DNA of 64,000 bases from Xiphydria camelus. Its lineage: Eukaryota; Arthropoda; Insecta; Hymenoptera; Xiphydriidae. Of the stretch, positions 38,026-50,265 are shown in pieces. The notes below the pieces were generated by a model. The model saw nothing but the letters and a program-made list of their open reading frames with translations, was not told where the DNA came from and did not search any database. The stretch's first letter is position 1. Each line of letters opens with the position of its first letter. Where the stretch lies: positions 1,002,001 to 1,066,000 of the forward strand of contig OY783192.1 in assembly GCA_963678675.1 (NCBI GenBank), written 5' to 3'. The position numbers and the translations under genes are program-made.

Positions 38026-38466
38026 CAAATAACATAGCTTTTTAACCACTGAGCAAATAAATCATCATTTGATAATTTAACCTTCTTCAATACAAATTTA
38101 TTGCAATAAAAGCTTTAAACCGGACCAATCAAATGACACAGCTTTCTTGAACTGAGCAAGTAAATCGTTATTTGATATCTTAACCTTTTTGAAAATAAAT
38201 GTATTGCAGTAAAAGCTTTAAACCGAACAAATCAAATGTTATAGCTTTTTATGTAGCTCAGCTATCCACTATGAACAAATGAATAATTATTTGATACCTT
38301 TACTTTCTTCAATGCAAATTTATTGCAGTAAAAGCTTTAAACAGAACAAATCAAATGTTATAGTTTTTATGTAGTTTAGCTATCCACTGAACAAATAAGT
38401 AATTATTTGATATCTTAAGTTTCTTCAATGCAAATTTATTGCAGTAGAAACTCTTTAAATCGAACC
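38026..38466. repeat. Minisatellite, four units of 103-119 bp
   Basis: Units start with CAAAT at 38026, 38130, 38233 and 38352. Each contains AGCAAATAA-like, TTATTTGATA, ATTGCARTAAAAGCTTTAAA and a closing ACC/GAACMAAT. Units 3 and 4 share an extra block of about 15 bp (TATGTAGYTYAGCTATCCAC) absent from units 1 and 2. So units 3 and 4 arose from each other after that change. Confidence 0.92.
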
Positions 38467-38883
38467 GCTCGGAGACGGAATGTGTGCGGCCGGCCTTATA
38501 CTTCAGGAGATGTTCGATATTTGAGGAAAACGTGCAATCTCACCTTCTCGTGCCGAAAGTGGCGCGGCAGAGGAGGGTCGGAGCAGCGCGCGATGCGATA
38601 ATTGCGTGCGCGAGCGATCGGTACCACGACGCGAAAGCGCGTGTCGGGGAGAGAAGAGGAAACTTTTCTTTTAGTACGAGAACGAAAGAGGGCCTTGAAT
38701 AATTGAATTCGTTTAATCAGACGCGTCGCGATCTTCGTCGCTCCCTCTTCGACATTGATTCAGTTCCACGGAACGTACTGGATGATTTGTGCCGACTCTA
38801 GTCTGACCCGACGTAAGTGCGGGGCGCGATGTGTCACGCTATAGTTTGACGGCACGACGACCTCGCCTATAATTTCCGGACGT
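38467..38883. other. Spacer between two tandem arrays
   Basis: About 420 bp of ordinary sequence separates the minisatellite from the 275-bp duplication. No gene supported. Confidence 0.5.
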
Positions 38884-39433
38884 ATTTATCAAAGCGTCAC
38901 CTGGACGAACGCGATTGTCATTTCGTCCCTGCAGTGGTAAACGGGCGACGCGACGGGAGCTAAATCGAGTGTAAAATTTCGAATCGAATGAAGAATGACG
39001 GTGGTACGATTGTGTTCATATTTTTTTTTCTAAATTCAATGACAATTCTCGATATTTGAAAGATTCGACCGTCGCTATTGTATATTTCTGGTTCAATTCG
39101 ATACGTTGAAATATAATTATTATAGCAATGCGACTATTAAATAAACAGAAATAGGAAAATTTATCAAAGCGTCACCTGGATGAACGCGATTGTCATTTCG
39201 CTCCTGCAACGATATCCGTGCGGTGCGACGGGAACTAAATCGAGTACAAAATTCCGAATCGGACGAAAAAACGCAACGGTACGACTGTATTCATATTTTT
39301 TTTTCAAAAATGACGACTCTCGATATTGGAAAGATTCGACTACCGCTGTTGTATATTTTTGATTCGATTCGGCATTTCAAAATATAATGCATATTATAGC
39401 GATGCGACTGAGAAATGAACAGCGAGAGGAAAA
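38884..39433. repeat. Tandem duplication, 2 x 275 bp
   Basis: ATTTATCAAAGCGTCACCTG starts both units (38884 and 39159). The units stay colinear through GCGATTGTCATTTCG, TTCATATTTTTTTTTC, AAAGATTCGAC and TATTATAGC.ATGCGACT. Divergence is moderate, so the duplication is not recent. No coding frame is conserved between the two. Confidence 0.92.
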
Positions 39434-39819
39434 GATACACCAAATAATATGACTAATCAAGTTTCGTCCAAGACAAAGAGTTTCGGGGGTGACGCAGCCT
39501 TCCCCTCGTAATTCTCGTGACCGAAATTAAAAGTACTCAGTGACCTAATTAAAGAATTGGATATCCAACCGGAGGTTTCGTGATGCAAAATGGATTGGTC
39601 CGTATTTTTCGGTCAACGTAGGCTTGTAAAACGATTGAGATACTACTTAATTACACATTGATCAGAAAACGCAGACTAATCGATTTCGCGTCGCTCGATG
39701 AGGATTTCGGTACACCTAGTATCGCGATTTCTAACGATTGGGAAATTCTGGACGATTTAGAATAATCAGGGAATTTCACTTTTGAATTTCATTGAACACC
39801 GTGACTAATTTGTATAGGT
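39434..39819. other. Gene-free stretch
   Basis: Nothing recognised. Confidence 0.45.
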
Positions 39820-39836
39820 ACACTGAGAGAAATAAT
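39820..39836 (+). mobile_element. MITE family A terminus only
   Basis: TA-CACTGAGAGAAATAATC is the family A end followed directly by unrelated CG-rich sequence. Only the outer 17 bp remain, so it is a solo end or abortive remnant. Confidence 0.6.
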
Positions 39837-42800
39837 CCCCACTGTACGTTCCGATCCGTTCGCGCGGAATCGTGAAGTGAGTTTCGCCCTGCACTTGGAA
39901 GGTGGTGTGACTCGGCAGCGGTATACACGAGTCGGACATCCGATAGCGGCGGTGTATCCACCCTACAGCTGACCCGAAGGGATCGTTGCTACGTTTAACG
40001 GCGAGGAGGGTGCCGTTTTAATTACACTAAAACAAAGCAAATATGTCTCGCGTATAGTTCGCCTCCCGATGTTTGTCTTCGCCGCGGAAGGTCGACCCAG
40101 CCTGGGTTACGCACGTAACGGTTTTCATGAAAGCAAAGAGGACCCGGCCTGTGCACACGCGAGCAGGTTAGATAGGTAATGCGCCTATATGTGCGAGGCT
40201 GTATCCTCCCTCCCATATGCTCGTTCTCACGTACGCGAGTACACGGATAAGGCACACAGACGGCGCTTGCCTCGACCTCGCAACGCGGACTCGCGAAATT
40301 AATCGGGCGGTTCCTTAATTAACTCTCGGAGGCTCGATGAACGGTGGGGCGTTGGTAAATAAAATTAATAATGCACGTCGCTCGGTTTGCGACCCGCGAG
40401 AGGGCAATCTCTGCGCGAATCGGACGGAAGATTCGATCGATTTTAATCATTCTTCCGAATTCCATACGGACCTCGCGAGTTTGTCGTTTCCGGAAGTTTT
40501 AACCGCACTGTTGGAAGTTGTTAAAAACCCCCAACGTATTTGTGAATTAAATTTACACAATTCATCGTGAAATTTAAAAACGATTGAGAATTTGCGATAC
40601 ATATTGTGGTTTAACGATATCTTATCATGATTCTCTAGAATATTCATTATCATTTTCCTCGAGATTTCTTATGGAATTTGTTTTCCCATCAAATTGTTAG
40701 TAGTTTTACCACACTTTTGTGCTTGCCGGAGGCTTCCAACATAATTTCTGAATTCAACACAGACATTTTTTTAACAGTGCGAGTCAAGTTACCATCGGGT
40801 ACTCGAATATCGAAAACTCCCCGCGAACGCCGGTCGACGTCCGATTGCCATCCTCACGGGGCTCGAAAGGGTCGAACTCTGACGACAAAAGTCATCGCGA
40901 GCCTCGCTCGAACCACCCAATGTCAGGAAGGCGAGAGCCGTTGAGATAGAGAAGCACGGGAGGGGGGCTATGTCGTGCATACGCGGCAGGAGCGGCTCGT
41001 ACGGCGGTACGAGGGGTGCTGCAGTAGGACGGAGGAATATTAATCGCAGCCACTGTATCCCTCCTCTCTCCTACCCTCCCGCACTCCCGAGCCGGGAGAC
41101 AGCTACTAATGAGACCAAAAACATCAGAGCGGAGTTACGACCGTCCTAAAAACGCTACGGGTGTGATTTAGGGGATGGTAATGGAGCGGGGACCGCCCTT
41201 ACCCTCCGCCGACCGCCGACAGTCCTCCGTCCCCCTTCGCCGGCACTCCTCCGGGTGAAATAATCCTGATACGCGAGTTCGCATTGACACACACCAGCCC
41301 GAAAGGAAAATTAACGCGCCCCCGCGAGCTTTTCCGGTATAGCGTCAACCCGTTGCTTTCTTGGGCGCGGCGAAATTGTAAGGGAACGCGTCGTTACGCG
41401 CTCCACGAGAACGCCGCGATACATCCGTCAGTCGCCAATGAATATTCCCTCGATCGAGATACGATACACCACCCCGAAGCGGCGTCATTTGGTCGCTTTT
41501 CGAAAGCGTTTGCTCGCGCAAGTGCAAACGTATTTGGGCACGAACGCTCGTTAAGGCTCCCGCGTAACCGCGTCGTCGGCGGCCCCCGCGAATACGCGTC
41601 GTTTACCCCTCGCGATTTACGTCGTCCTTTTAAACACCCGGCAAAACACACCCCACGGTTCGAACGCGGGACTCGACGAGTCGCGCGGCGTACTTCGATC
41701 CGCGTAATTAAATCGCTGACGAGACGAGCGGTTCCGACGCGACGGTACGGTTCAATGGACGCGATTGACGCGAGACAGGGACGCGGCCGTATACGCACGT
41801 AGGGACTGCGCGTTAAAAAGAAGAGTTTTTTTCCGACTCGCTCGCTCTCTCGCGCGTTTATTCATTCGCTCGTTCGTCCCTTCGCGCGACGGAGGGTTGC
41901 GATGAAGCGCGAGGGACTCGGAGTCGCTAAATCGACGCTGATTAGTCCAATAGTTGCCCGATCCACGGACCCGGGACGGCGGGGGGTGCGATAATAATCA
42001 CGGGGAAGTATTGTCTTGAGTAGTGGCGAAGGGAAAAAGGCGTAAAAGAATTCGTTTTCGCCGAGAACTTTGAGGAGATTTACGGGGCCGTTCGGACGGG
42101 ATGTCTCTGCGCTTCGCTGACAACTTTATTCTATCGCCACCATCCTTTCGTCTTCCGTTCCGCCGCCGCCGTCGCCTCCTCCTCCTCGCAGCCATCCCCT
42201 CGCTTCTCCAATTTCTTTCTAGACCGCGGGTTTATCTCGCGCGAACACACCTATCGACTTACGTCGTAACAACCATATTTATTATTTTTTTTTTTTCGAA
42301 ACCCCCTTGTTATATAGGGTTTCGGTGTCTTCCCGAGGAGGGTATCTCATTTTTCAGTTTTTCCTTTTCTCGTGGATTCTTCGCGGCGAGGGTCGTTTCT
42401 CTTGCCGGTTTCGTTCGCGCGGTACCTTCGACGTGTCGTGCAGGCGTCGCCGAACTGCCCCGCCCCGTTCTCCGCGGTGTGCACCTACTTATATTCGTGC
42501 CATTCGACGCCGCGAATTTGCTCGTTGTTGGGAATAGTGCGCGGGGGTAGCAACGATAACGCTGGAGAAGAATTTCATTTGAAAATTCCAGGAGAATAGC
42601 CTGTCTTGTGTACAGCTCTTTACTATTGCTCACTTCCCTGATGTGACAATGAAAACGACGTTGAAGTTTCTATCGTTTTAAAGGCGTTACATCGATAGCA
42701 CTGTACTTAATTTTAATTAAGGAAAGTCAAAGTTGAATATCAAGTAGAGTCGTTTAAAAATGAGATCGGTGTCGTTCTTCAGCCTCCCCCTTGATTCCCT

Positions 42801-43969
42801 TCGACCGAAGAAAGACAGTCCCGCGAAAGTGGAAACAGTCGGCGTGGAAACATCCCGCGCCGGTCAGCCGAGAACCAGCGGAACCTCGCCGGGAGTAATG
42901 GACAGCGACGGTCCGTACACTTGAATCTCGGTAACGAAAAGAAAACGATCCAGCAATCCGGTCGCCTATACGTTTACACCGAGGTCGCACAGGCAGTAAA
43001 TTTAATTTAGCAGCAGGGAATGGAAGAGCAATTTCGAGTGGCCCACATCCGGTGCCGTGCACCCGCGACGTCTTACCCTTATCGATCTTCCGGGTCAATA
43101 GCGACTCGAGCGTTAATTTCATTTCCAGCGAGCAAAAAATCAACCCAATCGGCACTGATTTACGAGCTCGTTCGAGGACGGAACATCCGCCTTGCGATCC
43201 TGCTAATAAGCGATAATATTGTCGTAAATCTCGAGGCACGCCCGCGCGGGCTTGGGCGTGCTAGAAAATTGCAATTAAATTTTTGACGTTTAATTTATAG
43301 CGGGGGCTCGCTTTCGGGTGTACGAATCGCGCGGGATAAATTTCCCCTCAGCCCGTGTCTCGCGTGGGCGAGGAGGGAACGCGAATGTCACGCGATGAAG
43401 ATTTTCAGTTGCTTTGAAGCGTTTCCGAAACGCTCGCTGCCGGCGAATCGTGCGATGAAAGCATCCGGGGGATGAGTCGAGCGCGCGCGTGTTGGTAGAA
43501 AAGTACCGTGGACTCCGTTGGATTGTACACGAACTCACTGTGCACGGCGAATTTATTGGCCACGTCGTATTTACATTTTGCAAAACCCGCGCTATTTACG
43601 ACGTCGAATCGCGTACTGCTTCTATGCGTTCTGTGTATGACAAAAGCGCTCATCGTTTCTCATCTGTCCGTAGGAAGGAAGTTCGATCCGCGAAAGGAAA
43701 TTCGTCGAATAAGAAATAGGTTTCGAGATACGCGAAGAAACTTTCCACTGGAATTAAAATATTTACTGTAAGAATATTTTATACTTTTACCGTGATTGCG
43801 AAGCGCATCAGTTATCCGGGATGAATATTATACTCGCGTGTGGTGTTTGCCTGCATGCACGGCTTTTCGACAAATATTTTACAGTGTTTCATGTGTCATG
43901 TCATCATATGCCATAGCAAATATGTAAGTGTGGAAGCAGTGTCCACTATGAAAGTGCTTCATTCTTATT
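39837..43969. other. Gene-free stretch
   Basis: About 4.1 kb with CpG-rich DNA. A CCG/TCC trinucleotide patch lies at about 42160-42190. Open frames of 134-178 codons (41284-41802, 42101-42550, 42754-43239) lack recognisable domains and have counterparts in other phases. No supported gene. Confidence 0.45.
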
Positions 43970-44209
43970 CATTGTGCAAATTTAGCAATTTGATCAATTT
44001 AACTAAAATCTTGGAGACGATAACCAAACTTTGAAATATGAACCTCAATCTGTTTTATTAAATTGTCCACTTTTCGGTTAGAATAACTACACATTTGGTT
44101 GGAATACCTTGACATTTGGTTAGAATAACTTGATATTTATTTCAACTTATATTTAAATGCGTTTATTTAGATGTGTTTTGTTATTCTGATCTAATTATTT
44201 TTCTCGGTC
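43970..44209 (+). mobile_element. MITE family C, copy at 44 kb
   Basis: It is colinear with 55216-55476: GATCAATTTAACTAAAATC, TTGGAGACGATAACCAAAC, three TTTGGTTRGAATAAC-like repeats, and CTAATTATTTTTCTCGGT before TA. The left terminus has decayed (CATTGTG for CACTGAG). Confidence 0.85.
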
Positions 44210-47102
44210 TACCTACATGTAAATCTTTTGAAAAATGGAGGCGGTGACCGCGACGCTTGATCGATCCTAACAAATACTGGAGGGTAAACAGAATTGGCAT
44301 GCATTGGTAATGAAACGGTAGACACGCTTGTTTATGATCGGAACGAAACCTAATTAAAATTATAATCAGGCGTAGCTAACTACCTCACTTGAGAAGTTTC
44401 ATCGCGACCAAAGGCTGGTCCTGATTAATCTCTGCCACCCGTCAGAACCAATCAGGCGTCGCACACTCGTCGCTTACATTTTCCAGGAGCTCTACACGTT
44501 GTAATTTACATGGCCCGTGTGAATTCAGATCAATCCTGTATACGAGGACCCGTACTTGGAGGAATGACGTTCCGGGAATGGCGTTGACATTTTTCCAATA
44601 CATTTGGTGGAATGATTAATTCGCAATGGACTTATCGAGATGACACAATTATTTGGATTAAAGAAAAGCCTATTTGGCTGAATCGATAAATTTATTTCAA
44701 ACTCTCTCTGTATTCAATACGACATTCCATGTGCAAATTTATTATAATATATACATATATGTATATATACATTTCACCAAGTAGAAGGTTCTACTGTACA
44801 CTTGTACACATAGGTACCTACACTTAATTGGGTCGCACGTCAAGATAACTGACGGAAGCCGAAATGAATTACTATATTAAAGGATAAATCAAATCGCTTC
44901 GCGTTCGGTTTGACCGCATAATATTTATGCCGAATCTCATTCAACCGATTTCGCTTGCCGGCGACAGAAGAATACTCGGATCGAACGAATATAAAATCAA
45001 TACATGTGTGTGTGTGTGTCCATCCCGCTGGTGTCCACGGTGCTGTTAGGTGGCATATGTACAATCGAAAATAAAGCGAAGCCTTTATCGAGAAAGTTTA
45101 GTCGCCGGCGGGTCGTTCACCGAAATAGGCCCGTGATCGACAGGTATGTACACACGAATCCGGAAGAGCCCGTATTTGCTCGCTACGTTACCCGGGCGTG
45201 TTGGCACACACTGACACACTCGCAGCCACCGAGCGCCGTACTACGCATTATGTTAGTATATTCGGTTTATTTGCAAATCAAATCCAAAATAACGCTCCTG
45301 GCGAAATTCCGTTCTACCCCCATGGAAATTCCACGACGATGGATCGAATCCGTTTGAGCTGTGCGCGCCAACGTGTTGAAGTGTACGCAGTCGGGGGATT
45401 CGAGGAGAAAAATTAGGAGGGACGTTAGTGAACTTGGCACTCGACTTTAAATGATTATACTTTTTATAAACATTTTTTAAAATCCATCGTTTGCAACTTT
45501 TTGTAATAAAATTATTTTGGTTTGTAGTTGCACCAAAAAATAATTATGACAAAAAAAATGTCGCACGGCACTTTCTCATAAATCTAATCTAAAAACATCG
45601 ATATACATGGAATTGTTTGTAATTGTGTTTGCAGTGAAATTCTTTTCATTTGTAGTAATTCGAAAAAAGAGTTACAGCGTTTTCAAAATTCATTCCTATG
45701 GTAACTTTATAAATTTTAAACCATCATCAAATCTGCTTAGTGCTCTCTTTTCAGAATAATCGATCTGCATACTTCCTTGTCTACGACTTTTCGGGTACAT
45801 TGCAATAGGTTGCTATTCAACCGTATATCGGTAATTGATTCGATGCTTCAAGGATATATAATTCAAATTTACCGTCGTTATACCGGTACGTGATATACTT
45901 TGAACAACGACTGATGCTATTTGGGAGTATTTTCATAATCCAGCAGCGCGCGCACCCGCTCTCTCCCCTTTCAAATTCAGGAGATTCTGCGGTGTGTCGC
46001 CCTGACGCGATCGATCTTATCGTAGACCGTGAACTGACATTCTGCGGAGGCGTCGAATTTGAGATTAACCCGGGAATATCGAGGAACGCTTACGATAAAA
46101 ATTACTCGCGCGTAAAAATATAGCGCGCGCACGATAAAATATAGGGCAAACGCGTAGGATAAACGTATCCCAGTTTCCGTTAAACTTTGAACGCCATTAT
46201 CTCGAAACGCAGTAGAGATCCGTGAAAAATCGAAAGAAACTTTTTCGTAGTAGAAGTATAGGCGAATAATTTTGGTCTAAACTTTTTTTCGATATTTCTA
46301 ATCGTCTCCAAAATAATCGGTTTTTAACTTTTATCGCACTTTATAAGATCGAGACGTTTATCGCACTTTTACCCGGTAGACACTCCCTCGTGCGTATTAA
46401 TTTTAAAAGTAAAATCCTTTTAAACCCTGATACATCGTGAAAATAACGCTGTAAGCTGTCACATCAATTTGCGCAATAATACATTTAATAACCGAGGCTG
46501 TTTCTACCTCTCTCACAGATTATCGGATGCTGCAGCAGCCACCGTGCATTTCCACCGGCAGCGGAAGATCGCGAGGATGAAGTCCGGGGGATGAGAAATA
46601 ATCGAGAACAGAGTCGGGTAAGCGGGCGTGCGTTCATATATTATTATTGGAAGATAAGTCAAAGTTTCCTCCGCGGGAGCTTTAATCCGCGAGTACCCGC
46701 GCTCTATCGGTGTAGCAGTAAACGCTGCAAGGGTCGTGAATAGTTACCCACTCCACGAAGGCATCAAACGCAAGCCTCAAAACCACGAGAACTTGAATCA
46801 GCGAAGTTCAAGTAGCTCTCTAAGAGAATCTACGTGAAAGCGACGTATAGTTATGTGCTCCGCGTACTCGTTTCGAATCAAGACCGCGTGGTTCGATGAA
46901 GAAGCTCCGGCTCTCGTTTCTCGAGAGTTTAACATCTTTGCTCTCAGAGTTCCCTGTACGCGGTCGTTCCGCTTCGTTAGATTCATGGGAGGTTGCGTCA
47001 CAATGTGGAACAACGTTTATTACGAGAGGTAATGTCGAAGGAAGGCAACGACGATGGTTGCGATTTAGGAGGTCGTGTTCTGTGAGACGCGACTCATTTG
47101 CA
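44210..47102. other. Gene-free, AT-richer stretch
   Basis: A palindromic TATA/CATATATG tract lies at 44743-44775 and a GT repeat at 45003-45019. No gene supported. Confidence 0.5.
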
Positions 47103-47350
47103 CACGCAAGGAAAAGGTCTAGTTGAATACGAACCTAATTGAAAACTTTATTTGAGATGAGCAGGAATTTATTTAAATTGAAAAAAGTCTATTTCTATTA
47201 AACAAATATTCCACTAGGTTTAAAAATGTGTGCAAAACATTTTTTTCATTTAAATAGACTTATGTGTTCAATATAAATAAATTCCTATTTATCTGAAATA
47301 AATTTTTCTATCACACAGGTTCGTATTCAACTAAACCTTTTCTCTCGGTG
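47103..47350. mobile_element. MITE family D, full copy
   Basis: Inverted ends AAAAGGTYTAGTTGAATACG continue through AACCT, TTTATTTSAGATRA and AGGAATTTATTT. Arms are about 75 bp and total about 248 bp. The right end reads TCTCTCGGTG-TA. Non-coding. Confidence 0.85.
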
Positions 47351-47380
47351 TAGTGTCGTTAATTGTAAAAATAAGATGTA

Positions 47381-47592
47381 CCGAGAAAAAAAAGTACCTA
47401 GTCTACAAAATAATTTTGTTGAGTCAATTTGATAAACTAAAAAAAATATTTGTTGGATTATCCAAATATTTAGCTCTGCCATCAAAGTTTTCGTGAAATC
47501 AACCAAAAAATTTCGCGATTCCGAAAAAAAACGTTTTGTTGGCTCGTATTCATTCAAAATATTTTGTTAGCCAACCAAGAGTTCTTTCAGTG
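47381..47592. mobile_element. Probable MITE next to family D
   Basis: It begins TA-CCGAGAAAAAAAAGTACC and ends TTCTTTCAGTG. The inverted pairing is weak at the very ends but clear at ACAAAATAATTTTG against ACAAAATATTTTG. Size (212 bp), AT content and end style resemble the other families. It lies 30 bp from the family D copy. Confidence 0.5.
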
Positions 47593-49998
47593 TGGAATAT
47601 AGAAAACGTCACGGTGCATTTTTTACTGCATTTTTCTTACGCGATCGTTTCGCTCAGGTCGTTCATAAAATATGAAATCACAAATATCTATCAGCCGATT
47701 ACCCTGTCCGCCGTCAAAGACTTCTCAGAAGCCGCACACTTGTGGTGTAATTCACTACGCTCATACGCCGTATTGCGTTCCACGTTCGCCTCGATATTTA
47801 TCACCTCTTACGACCCCTTTTCTCCGCGAAACCACCACCAATCTCGTACAGGTTCTTCGAAACTATTTGTCCGCAAGCCCGTCGTGATTGGCGCGCGCGC
47901 TGTAGAATGAAAATTCAACGAGAACGCCGTGGCCGACGATAACTCGCGCGTTCGGTGAAAAATCGCGAGCGAGTATCCCTCCCGCCCGTCGCGCAATGGT
48001 TCGCGCGAACGTACAGAAACGATATCGCTTGAAATTCGCGCGCGGTAACGCGAGCACGTTTTATCGCTGCGGGGTGGGGTAGCGGGGCGCGCAATTCGCG
48101 CCGGGTTGACGCGGTCCGTACACAGGAGAGGGGGGTAACAGCGGCGTACGCGTTGCAAGTCATAAACAGGCATAAAAAGAGGATCTAGGCGAGAACACGA
48201 AAAACATACCTACAAGGCGGTCGGGAAAAGAACAACTGTGAAACGAGTCGTGGGTGCAGAAGTTGGAGACTAGCGGCATTTGTTATATACCGAATATATA
48301 TAAAAGCAGCGCGGCGAGTGCTTCTCTCCCGCGCCGCGGTAACGTCATTGCGGACCTACCCGCACGTAACCGCTCGGGTAGGTGATGGCGTAACGCGGTT
48401 TACTCCGTCGGTTGAACGAAGCGTGTGGGGGAAAAAAATGTCGAAACCGCAAACGTCGAGTCTCTCTGCCGATCTCGCGCGAGAGACCTCGAAACTGCAG
48501 GTACCTACTCGGTTCGCGCGCGGCGCGTTCGTTCATAGTCGAGCATACTCGCCGGCGGTTTTAGCGTCTCGAGTCAGCGTTCGCCCGGAGGAGGTTTAAC
48601 ATTTTCTCGGAAAAAAAAAAAGCTGACGGCCGGAACTATCGATCTTCGGGAACACGTTCGACGAGGGGGAAAGCTCATTACGACCGATATATCGCCGCGC
48701 CCGCTAACCGGAGAAACCATAAACCCGTGACGCAGTCTATGTACCCGGTAGGTGCTAGATCGTATCGCCTCGATAAGTCATTACTGTAATCCGGTTATCA
48801 TATGCGCGCGGCATATTAGGTACGGATCTGATTCACCGTTGAAGCCGAACGCTAAATGCTAATTAATTATCATCCAATCGCAATGCCGGTTGCTCGCGTT
48901 TCACCGGTGTACGCGCACGACACTTTGATACCCCGCGGATGATACGGACGGATCAAACGCATATAGGGCGCTTCTGGTATTCGAAAGGATTGAATTATCG
49001 GATAACGCGCAACAGACAATTCTTACACCTTGTCGCACGCGAGACTTGGGTTTATCGAACTGTACGGTCAACGTGACCGCTGCCGCAGTGACTGACCCCT
49101 TCGTACGGGGAGCATCATCGTCTCGCATTCGACCGCGCGCAACGCGGAAATCAGAGCACCGGCTCGGCCGGAAACTAACGCCAGGCGAGAAGTCACGAGG
49201 GATGAGAAGCGTTGTCGTGCGCGGTACCGAACAGGGGCAACGGACGCGTCATGCGCGATCGTCAATTTTCGGAAATGCGTCGCTAACGCGGGAGAGCGCG
49301 CACGCGGTAACACGCATGTGCCCGCGAAAGGGAATGTTTAGTTCCGGGGGTGGATGACGCGCGGCGGGGAAGAAGAGGAGGAACGGATTGGGCCTGGCCC
49401 GCGGAGTGGAGTTCGATCCCTACGGTTGAGGTTTTGTTCCGCCATTGTGATAACTCAAACAATGCAGCCCTGACTGGCGCTGTATACGAGCGGGTGGCGA
49501 TAGAGTGCACGAGACGAGAGGGTTCTGGGGTCTGTAGTGGTCCTCTTCGCTTCTCTTCTCTTCTCTGCTCCACTCTCTTCCTCCTCAACTCTTCCCACCA
49601 CTCTTCTCCACCCGATTCCGCAACAACTCGTACTCTGCATGGTCCAGATCTCTCCTCCGCGTTACCAGAACTACGTGTACGTTCTCCCGGAGCAAACGCC
49701 GGAGTCCTGTCGTCGCTTACGAGCGCAGAAAACCACGTAGACGCGGTACAACCGTACAGCGCACGCGAACTCTGGGGGTTCTCGAGGAGTCGTGATGCAC
49801 TCGTCGTCGCAAAGGGTGGACGGAGACAAATTTCACGTGACCTGTTACGAGGAAATACCGAGAGGATGAAGGAGCGCGTACAGTGGCCAATTAGTTATTT
49901 GTTCTTTCGAATTGTATCTCTTGAATACTTATTACTACCGCGTTGAACCACCTTCTCATCCACGTTATTAAGTTAACTGTCCCTTAGCCCAGTAGCTA
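47593..49998. other. Gene-free CpG-rich stretch
   Basis: A TTCTC pentanucleotide patch lies at 49545-49566. A 198-codon + strand frame (49350-49946) has no recognisable domain. No gene supported. Confidence 0.45.
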
Positions 49999-50221
49999 CA
50001 CTGAGAAAAAAATGTACTTGATCGAAATAAACGTGCCTTTGGATAGTCCCAAGAGCGTATTTATTCGATTTAAATGAATATCGTTTTGACTCAAATAACA
50101 TCTAATTAATCCAATAATCTAATATTTGCGTCCAACCGATATTCATTTTAATCGAATAAATACGCTCTTGGGACTATCCAAAGGTACGTTTATTTCGATC
50201 AAGTAAATTATTTTCTCAGTG
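49999..50221. mobile_element. MITE family B, copy 2
   Basis: TA-CACTGAGAAAAAAATGTAC to TTTTCTCAGTG-TA, 223 bp. The arms match copy 1, but the central 55 bp (TAATATTTGCGTCCAACC) is the reverse complement of that in copy 1. So the element inserted in the opposite orientation. Arm identity is very high. Confidence 0.93.
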
Positions 50222-50228
50222 TATTTGA

Positions 50229-50265
50229 TACAGCAAATCATACAGCAAAATTCATACAGCAAATC
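50229..50265. repeat. Three-unit 13-bp tandem repeat
   Basis: ATACAGCAAATC, ATACAGCAAAATTC and ATACAGCAAATC follow each other immediately after the family B copy. Confidence 0.85.

Noticed and set aside
41709..41745. CTGACGAG, a hammerhead core-like heptamer
   Set aside because: No GAAA partner and no stems I, II or III; unlike the two copies near 63 kb it is an isolated match.
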